NCBI GenBank assembly: GCA_019918135.1 | Contig: WBZZ01005883.1 | Span: forward strand, 1-21,036 | Length of the DNA stretch: 21,036 nt | Origin: Paulinella micropora | Lineage: Eukaryota; Cercozoa; Imbricatea; Euglyphida; Paulinellidae | Reading direction: 5' to 3' | Shown here: piece after piece, positions 15,815-21,036 of the stretch | Layout of the letters: every line of letters begins with the position of its first letter | How positions within the stretch are numbered: the first letter of the stretch is position 1 | Notes under the pieces: model-generated | Told to the model about the DNA's origin: nothing | The model's input: the letters and a program-made list of their open reading frames with translations, nothing else | Database searches by the model: none | Made by a program: the position numbers and the translations under genes

Positions 15815-18800
15815 TCAGAGGTCCCGCTGTTCCATAATCTGATAAGGTCCTTTCCAGTGAGTGAACAGCTTAGAGCTGACTCCCTTCGGGACTTGAGGAT
15901 GGTACAATAGTACAATATCCCCGACCTGGAACTTGATCTGATCCAAGTGCGCTTGTCGCACCCCTTCAGCATCAGTCTTTCGGCGCTCCGCCTCTCTATG
16001 CGCCCTGACTATTTGTTCCGCCTCCATCTTCACTCTAAGTCTCATCCCAAACAACTCATCCGCATCCGCCCAAGTGTCTTTTGGGTGAAGGAGCGAAGTC
16101 GGGATATCAGGCTCACGCCCATATACTAACTGATATGGCGAGATTGAGCTCTTCGAGCCTCCTAACGCCGTAGAGGGTAGACAGTTCATTGCAAACGCAA
16201 ATGATGGTGCTGCCTCGACCCATGCTCTTTGATTCTCCTTCTTCGTGCAATACATCTTTAGCGAGGCTTTGAGGGGTCTGTGTACCCGCTCGATTTCTCC
16301 CATTTGCTCGCGGGTATAGGCAGTAACGTATTGCCATTTCATCCCGTAAAATTTAGATAGTTTGTCGATGACCTCGCTATTAAAGTCCGAGCCTCGATCA
16401 TAACATATCTTTCTTGGTACTCCGATCTGTGAGATGATCCTATCGATCAGCGCCTCGGCCGTCGTCTTGCCGGTAACGTCTTTGACAGGGATGATCCACA
16501 CATAGTTGGTGGCTCTGTCAATAGCCGTAAGGAGGTATTTGTAACCATCCTTCGATTCTGGGAAAGGTCCCATATGATCAATGTGTATAAACTCAAACAT
16601 CGCCGCATGAAGAGGAAATTCGCCAATCAGGCCGAAATTTGCCTTCAGTGGTGTTTTGCTTATCTTGCACGGGATGCATGCATCCACCGCCTGATCTATC
16701 TCCTCCTTCATCTTCTTCCACCAGAATCGCCTCGCTACGAACATGTGAGTTCGTTGTCGACCCGGATGCGCCAAAAGTGGGCAATTGTGGGCTGCGACAA
16801 ATATAAATCGTTTCAGACTCTCCGGTACCCAAAGGGTCCATTTGTCCGGCTGTGACGCATAGCGACCGTGAAGGCCCTTGTACCACAGTAGACCATCTCT
16901 CCATTCCAACTCCTTCATTTGATCTTTGATCGCTTTCGTCATCCGTAGCTCATCCGGGTTCTGATATAACTGTATCAGTTCTTTAAACTCCGGATCTTGA
17001 GCCTGTCGTTGCCTCCATGCGGTAGGCGAGGCTATATGGATAGTACCATCTTCTAGCCGTACCCCGATTCTTTCCGGGTCATCGTCTAGGTCACTTCTCC
17101 GCTCTTGAGGAGGCTCCGCATAAGCTTCCTGCGTCTCCTCTTCCTCTCTTATGTTCGCCTTCGCATTCTCATATACCTCATAGGACCACTCAGCGTCCTC
17201 CTGGGTATGTAGCTCACAACATATCCCGTGATCCGGGCCTTGTGGACTGTACCGTAGACCTGTGCGGTCATATCGGACTCCACTCGCCATCTCCATCGCC
17301 TCAATGTGGCTGACCTCATACACCTTGTCAGTGGACAAGTCTTCCATCTCCACCGTGGACACCAACGCCGATACTTCTGAGTTAAACTCTAGCCTAGAGA
17401 GGCTATCAGCGACCACATTTCGCTTTCCCGGTAGATGGACCATTGCAAAATCGAAACAAGACAAGAACGCTTGCCACCGCGCCAGCCGTCCCGTCTGTTC
17501 ATGATTCATCAACCATAACAGGTTATGATGATCAGTTCTGACAATAAATTGAGGTCCTCCCCACAAATACTCTCTGAGCCTCTTGAGGGCCCATACTACC
17601 GCCAACGCCTCTCTTTGCCTTGTGCAATAGTTTCTCTCCGCCGCACACAACTTTCTACTAATAAACATGATTGGGCGTAATTTCTTCTCCTCATCCTCTT
17701 GTTGTAATACAGCCCAAATCGCAAACTTAGATGCGTCTGTATCGACTACTAATTGTTTCGTAAAGTCGGGCATCGTTAACACCAGTCCTCCGTCTTTCGG
17801 GTCTTTGTAAATGAGATCTTTGAGCGCATGAAACGCTTGCAAAGCCTCTTCGCCCCACTTCTCAGAGTCTCCAAAATCTATCATTTTCTCCAACTTAGCC
17901 CGTGTTGCACCCCAATCGGGTATAAACTGGCTATAGTATTGCGCCATCGCAAGGAATGAGTGCAATTCAGTGCGGTTCTTCGGTATCGGTCGATTCATAA
18001 TCTCCTCCCTCTTCTCTTTGGATATCGAGACTCGATTATGGGAGATCTCGTACCCTAAGTATGTTACACTCGTCTTGGCAAGTTGACACTTCTTTAGATT
18101 GCACTTCAGGCCAAAAGCTCCGATGCGCCTGAATATATCGGACAAATGATCGATATGCTCCTCCATTGTGTTGGAGTATACGATAATGTCATCGATATAG
18201 CAAAATGCATATTCTCCCGCCTTCTGTCCCCTCCTTCTCATAAAACCTCTGTCTGTCAGATCATCGTACTGACTGCTCAACATCTTCTGCATCGCCTTCT
18301 GGAAAAGTCCTGGGGCTTGCTTGAGGCCCATCGGAAGCACTTTCCATCGATATATTTCCATACCCACCACAAACGCCGTCAGCCATCTGGACTTTTCCTC
18401 CAGTGGTATCTGCCAGAAGCCATTCTTAAGGTCAATGACCGAATAGAATTTTGCATTCCGCAGTACTCTCCTTCCTTCTTCTAATGTCGGGAGATGATTT
18501 CTCTCTTCCTCCAGCACCTTGTTAACACGAGCATAGTTAACTGTCAGGCGCCATTCTCCTCCTGGCTTCGGAACTATTCTCGGTTGTGAGACTATTGGAG
18601 ATGTTGATCTCTCAATAAAGTCCTCATTGAGCAGCTGTCTTGCTGGCTCCTCCGCTATCTTCGCCTCATGTATACTCAAATTCGCCCTTCGTGGTGTCGG
18701 TGACGGCTCCGCACCCGGTATTTTGTAAATAACCGCAGTGAAATCTTCAGGCTTGACACCACCTGCATGTGGAGGGTCAAAAATTTCCTTGTGCGCCTCT

Positions 18801-19876
18801 AATTTGGCTTTTAAAAGCTCCTTCTCCTTCTCCGTGCCTACTCCTTCTTCCAATATGTTCCGTGCCGCCTCTTGAAAATCTTCATCAGACATCTGCTTAT
18901 GTTGCTTGAGGGGTTCTCTGTCCTCCTCCAAGCCTAAGTCCTCTTCCGAGACATCATCTAGGCCCGTCTTTTCATACGTGACCGTGTCCGGCTCATCATC
19001 TTTACCGAGCTCCACCAGCATGTCAATGAGTCTCGCGTATTGCAAAGGAGCTTTACGGGTGTAAAAACCATCAAAGCATGTGAATGCTTGCGGTATCAAT
19101 TTCAACTTGTCGAGGTCTCTGAGCTTCCGCTTGTATGCACTGCTCTGCTCACGAGTTCCCATACGACAAGCCACCACTAGCTGTTGCTTGCGAGAGGGTA
19201 CCGGTATAGGATGATCAATAAGCCGGTCCCTTATTTCCTGCGCCCATATCGCCTTCTCATTATATGGCAGGATAATAGTATACGGCTTATTATTTTCGAA
19301 TAAAGTCCGTAAGCATTTCTTCACTTCAGACAGTGAACGCGGCCACGTGGGCTCGTCACCCCAGAAATCAGTAATAAAACTTTTAATAGTTTCTGGTGGA
19401 GTATCCGGGATTCGCCCCGTTCTCCTTGGTACAAACGCCTCCCTTTTTTCTTCTCCTACTTTGGCATGGAAACAGTATCCGTTAGTAATATGGACATCTG
19501 TTCCTACTCCTTCCGCGAATCTCGCCAACGACGGGCTTCTTTGTGCGACACATATAATCTCCTCCTTTCGCTTCTCGATTAAGTCATCAATAGACTTTTT
19601 GTCCCAATGGCATGTCGGAACTGTGACAGTGCACACTTGGGATTCCCAATTGTCGGTCCAGGACAGCTCATCCGGTCTTACGACATGGGGGTGAACGTAC
19701 ACCTCAAGTGCCTCATGTGCGATGGCCATCTTTTTGTGATCCGTCGCTAGATTCAGCTCATAAGCCTCATAAGAGTCAGTAGCGTTGAAGGGATCAATAT
19801 CGTTCTTTTCTCCTCTTTTTACTCCATATATCACTCGCCGTGCGTCGCAATCAATCACAGCCCCCATCGTAGCCAA
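15815..19876 (-). CDS. pol: Ty3/gypsy-type Pol: protease end, RT, RNase H, integrase
   Basis: A single frame of 1353 codons. Residues 1-20 continue a retropepsin-like end (MGAVIDCDARRVIYG). Residues about 60-380 are unassigned. RT spans about 395-610, with catalytic Asp in VIDLKNGFWQI (D482) and YIDD at 560-563. RNase H spans about 705-830, with D714 (TDAS), E756, D782 and D824. The integrase zinc domain has H1030, H1037, C1067 and C1070; its core has D1100, D1160 and E1196, an exact DD35E spacing. GPY is at 1343-1345. The domain order PR-RT-RH-IN defines Ty3/gypsy (Metaviridae). All active-site residues are present and over 4 kb is free of lesions, so the copy is young or selected. It ends at TGA 15815-15817, inside the integrase C-terminal domain. 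Confidence 0.93.
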   Translation of the reverse strand: MATMGAVIDCDARRVIYGVKRGEKNDIDPFNATDSYEAYELNLATDHKKMAIAHEALEVYVHPHVVRPDELSWTDNWESQVCTVTVPTCHWDKKSIDDLIEKRKEEIICVAQRSPSLARFAEGVGTDVHITNGYCFHAKVGEEKREAFVPRRTGRIPDTPPETIKSFITDFWGDEPTWPRSLSEVKKCLRTLFENNKPYTIILPYNEKAIWAQEIRDRLIDHPIPVPSRKQQLVVACRMGTREQSSAYKRKLRDLDKLKLIPQAFTCFDGFYTRKAPLQYARLIDMLVELGKDDEPDTVTYEKTGLDDVSEEDLGLEEDREPLKQHKQMSDEDFQEAARNILEEGVGTEKEKELLKAKLEAHKEIFDPPHAGGVKPEDFTAVIYKIPGAEPSPTPRRANLSIHEAKIAEEPARQLLNEDFIERSTSPIVSQPRIVPKPGGEWRLTVNYARVNKVLEEERNHLPTLEEGRRVLRNAKFYSVIDLKNGFWQIPLEEKSRWLTAFVVGMEIYRWKVLPMGLKQAPGLFQKAMQKMLSSQYDDLTDRGFMRRRGQKAGEYAFCYIDDIIVYSNTMEEHIDHLSDIFRRIGAFGLKCNLKKCQLAKTSVTYLGYEISHNRVSISKEKREEIMNRPIPKNRTELHSFLAMAQYYSQFIPDWGATRAKLEKMIDFGDSEKWGEEALQAFHALKDLIYKDPKDGGLVLTMPDFTKQLVVDTDASKFAIWAVLQQEDEEKKLRPIMFISRKLCAAERNYCTRQREALAVVWALKRLREYLWGGPQFIVRTDHHNLLWLMNHEQTGRLARWQAFLSCFDFAMVHLPGKRNVVADSLSRLEFNSEVSALVSTVEMEDLSTDKVYEVSHIEAMEMASGVRYDRTGLRYSPQGPDHGICCELHTQEDAEWSYEVYENAKANIREEEETQEAYAEPPQERRSDLDDDPERIGVRLEDGTIHIASPTAWRQRQAQDPEFKELIQLYQNPDELRMTKAIKDQMKELEWRDGLLWYKGLHGRYASQPDKWTLWVPESLKRFIFVAAHNCPLLAHPGRQRTHMFVARRFWWKKMKEEIDQAVDACIPCKISKTPLKANFGLIGEFPLHAAMFEFIHIDHMGPFPESKDGYKYLLTAIDRATNYVWIIPVKDVTGKTTAEALIDRIISQIGVPRKICYDRGSDFNSEVIDKLSKFYGMKWQYVTAYTREQMGEIERVHRPLKASLKMYCTKKENQRAWVEAAPSFAFAMNCLPSTALGGSKSSISPYQLVYGREPDIPTSLLHPKDTWADADELFGMRLRVKMEAEQIVRAHREAERRKTDAEGVRQAHLDQIKFQVGDIVLLYHPQVPKGVSSKLFTHWKGPYQIMEQRDL

Positions 19877-20674
19877 TTAGTCATACGATAGTAATATTGA
19901 CCCGTGGTAACCGGGGACGACATAAAGGTCCATGCGGTATACTCGTGCGGATTTTAATTTAAAGGTCAGTGTGATGATTCCCGTGATGACCGTCCGGCTA
20001 CTCACTCCCTTCAGAGTGCCAGTCGAATTTTTTATATTTCCGTTCACCCAGTCCCGGTATCGATTTAAAAACTTCCGGCGGACAATATTAATATTCGCCA
20101 TCGTATCATTACCAACTTTTAATATTGTCTTCAATGTTTCACAATAAAGTTCCGTATAACACAGAGCATCGGGCCTGTGTATATTGACTGCGAGAACAAG
20201 AACTTTACGTTCCAAATTTTGGAGTCTTGTCTCTAAGTTTTTCAACTACTCCTTCTTCTCCTCCTGCTTCACCTCATTAACATTTTTATTATTCTGCGGT
20301 ATCGGTGCGTTTACTATGTGAGCGACATTCTCTTGTGGCACTTGAGTACACACATTGTCTTTTTGCTCGCCACCCGCCGCGATCGTAGACATTGAGTCTG
20401 TTCGTGGTTGTTTGCTTGGCCGAGGCGATACGTCTGCCATTGGCCTCCTCGCCTCCATCGCAAGTCTCGCCTTCCTATTTGCATCAGTTATCATTGGTAA
20501 CCGTGATGTATGAACGGGTATGAGACTACCTTGGGGCTGCAGTCTCTGTGTACCCACATCTATGTATTCAGATTGAGGAAGCGTTGGCCCAGTCTGCACA
20601 ACAGCATTAGAAAGCACTGTGACTTTAGAGTTAAACTTCACAGTCTTCTCCTTCCTCTCTTCTCCCCCCTCCAG
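19877..20674 (-). pseudogene. Protease region of the retrotransposon, with two in-frame stops
   Basis: The same frame as the main Pol ORF runs upstream to a TGA at 20675-20677, broken by TAG at 20246-20248 and TAA at 19877-19879. The distal part (20246-20641) is a polar, Pro/Gln/Lys-rich linker. The proximal part (19880-20245) has a retropepsin-like pattern: KVGNDTMANINIV near 20100, then LYVVPGYHGSILLSYD just before the TAA, where family members usually continue DWL. I see no DTG/DSG triad; DT-M replaces it. Either the protease is dead, the stops are read through, or bases are wrong. Confidence 0.65.
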
Positions 20675-21036
20675 TCATTCCGCCCTCGAAACGATTACCT
20701 TGAGTAGTGTCCGGGTGGGATGACGTATCGGTCTCCGAGGCAGTGTTGTAGGCCTGAGCTCGACCGAAATTCGGGTTGGAGCTTGCCCATGAGCCTCCTC
20801 CTCCTCTGGGTGGGGGGGCTGGAGCTCGAACAGCTCTCCCTCCATAAGGGGTATATCCCCGACCTCCTCCTCTTCCTCTCTGAGGGGTTCCTTGCCACCT
20901 CGAGGCTCCTCTCCATGTTCCTCCTCCTCGTCTCCTCCTGCTCCTCCTCCTCGTCCTCCTGCTCCTGCTCCTCCTCCTCGTCCTCTTTGAGAGCCTTTAA
21001 GTTCTTTTGTCTTTCCCTTTCCTCCTTCTTCTCCTT
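20631..21036 (-). CDS. gag: Gag C-terminal part, RGG-rich, cut by the window edge
   Basis: From the window's right edge a Glu/Lys-rich frame (KEKKEERERQK..., acidic run near 20950-21000) leads to about 20900. A second frame then encodes an Arg-Gly-rich tail (RGRGGGRGYTPYGG, PPPRGGGG) ending at TAA 20631-20633. RGG-type tails replace zinc knuckles as the RNA-binding part in some gag proteins; no CCHC knuckle is visible. The change of frame within the GGA/GAG repeat suggests an indel or error. The gag frame overlaps the protease frame by 44 bases (20631-20674) in the +1 relation, as in elements that use a programmed shift. The N-terminus and 5' LTR are outside the window. Confidence 0.55.

Noticed and set aside
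1..21036. Stop-codon reassignment (TAA/TAG as sense) as the cause of in-frame stops
   Set aside because: The 1353-codon pol frame and NAA35 exons use no in-frame TAA/TAG, and NAA35 ends at TAG.

Overview
The window is nuclear DNA from a eukaryote, probably a microbial one (protist or alga). The evidence is a spliced gene with about 23 GT-AG exons, abundant microsatellites, a tRNA-derived SINE, a Ty3/gypsy retrotransposon and a decayed integrated DNA-virus segment. I cannot name the lineage.

Region 1 (1-2850) is a compact, AT-rich remnant of a dsDNA virus or virus-like element (polinton-like virus, virophage or giant-virus type). In order it holds a tail-fibre/S74 chaperone gene, a small two-membrane-segment protein, an unassigned broken gene, an A32-like packaging ATPase with Walker A, Walker B and a downstream SSQ motif, and a small Lys-rich protein. 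All except the last 49-codon ORF are interrupted by stops or one-base slips. Two gene starts share a ~62-bp leader that ends in a TGCGGAG...CTCYGCA hairpin touching the ATG.

Region 2 (2850-3945) is low-complexity sequence with a TTC microsatellite. Region 3 (3946-10726, + strand) is one intron-rich gene, NAA35/MAK10, the auxiliary subunit of the N-terminal acetyltransferase NatC. It is recognised from its ELMDAKMDAG motif and colinear similarity through to the C-terminus. Its splice sites look good, but the exons carry at least six apparent one-base frame slips.

Region 4 (10727-12460) holds a CTTT/CCTT repeat and sequence I cannot assign. Region 5 (12462-14376) is a mosaic of short dispersed repeats joined by (ATT)n runs: a 173-bp unit (two copies), a tRNA-derived SINE (two copies, intact A and B boxes) and a 176-bp unit (two copies). 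The copies are about 99% identical, so the activity is recent.

Region 6 (14377-21036, - strand) is a Ty3/gypsy-type LTR retrotransposon cut off by the window's right edge. It shows an RGG-rich gag tail, a protease region with two in-frame stops, RT, RNase H and integrase in one 1353-codon frame, and a 306-codon C-terminal extension one frameshift away. The integrase DD35E and RT YIDD residues are present. A large unassigned segment lies between protease and RT, and a second unassigned domain lies after integrase.
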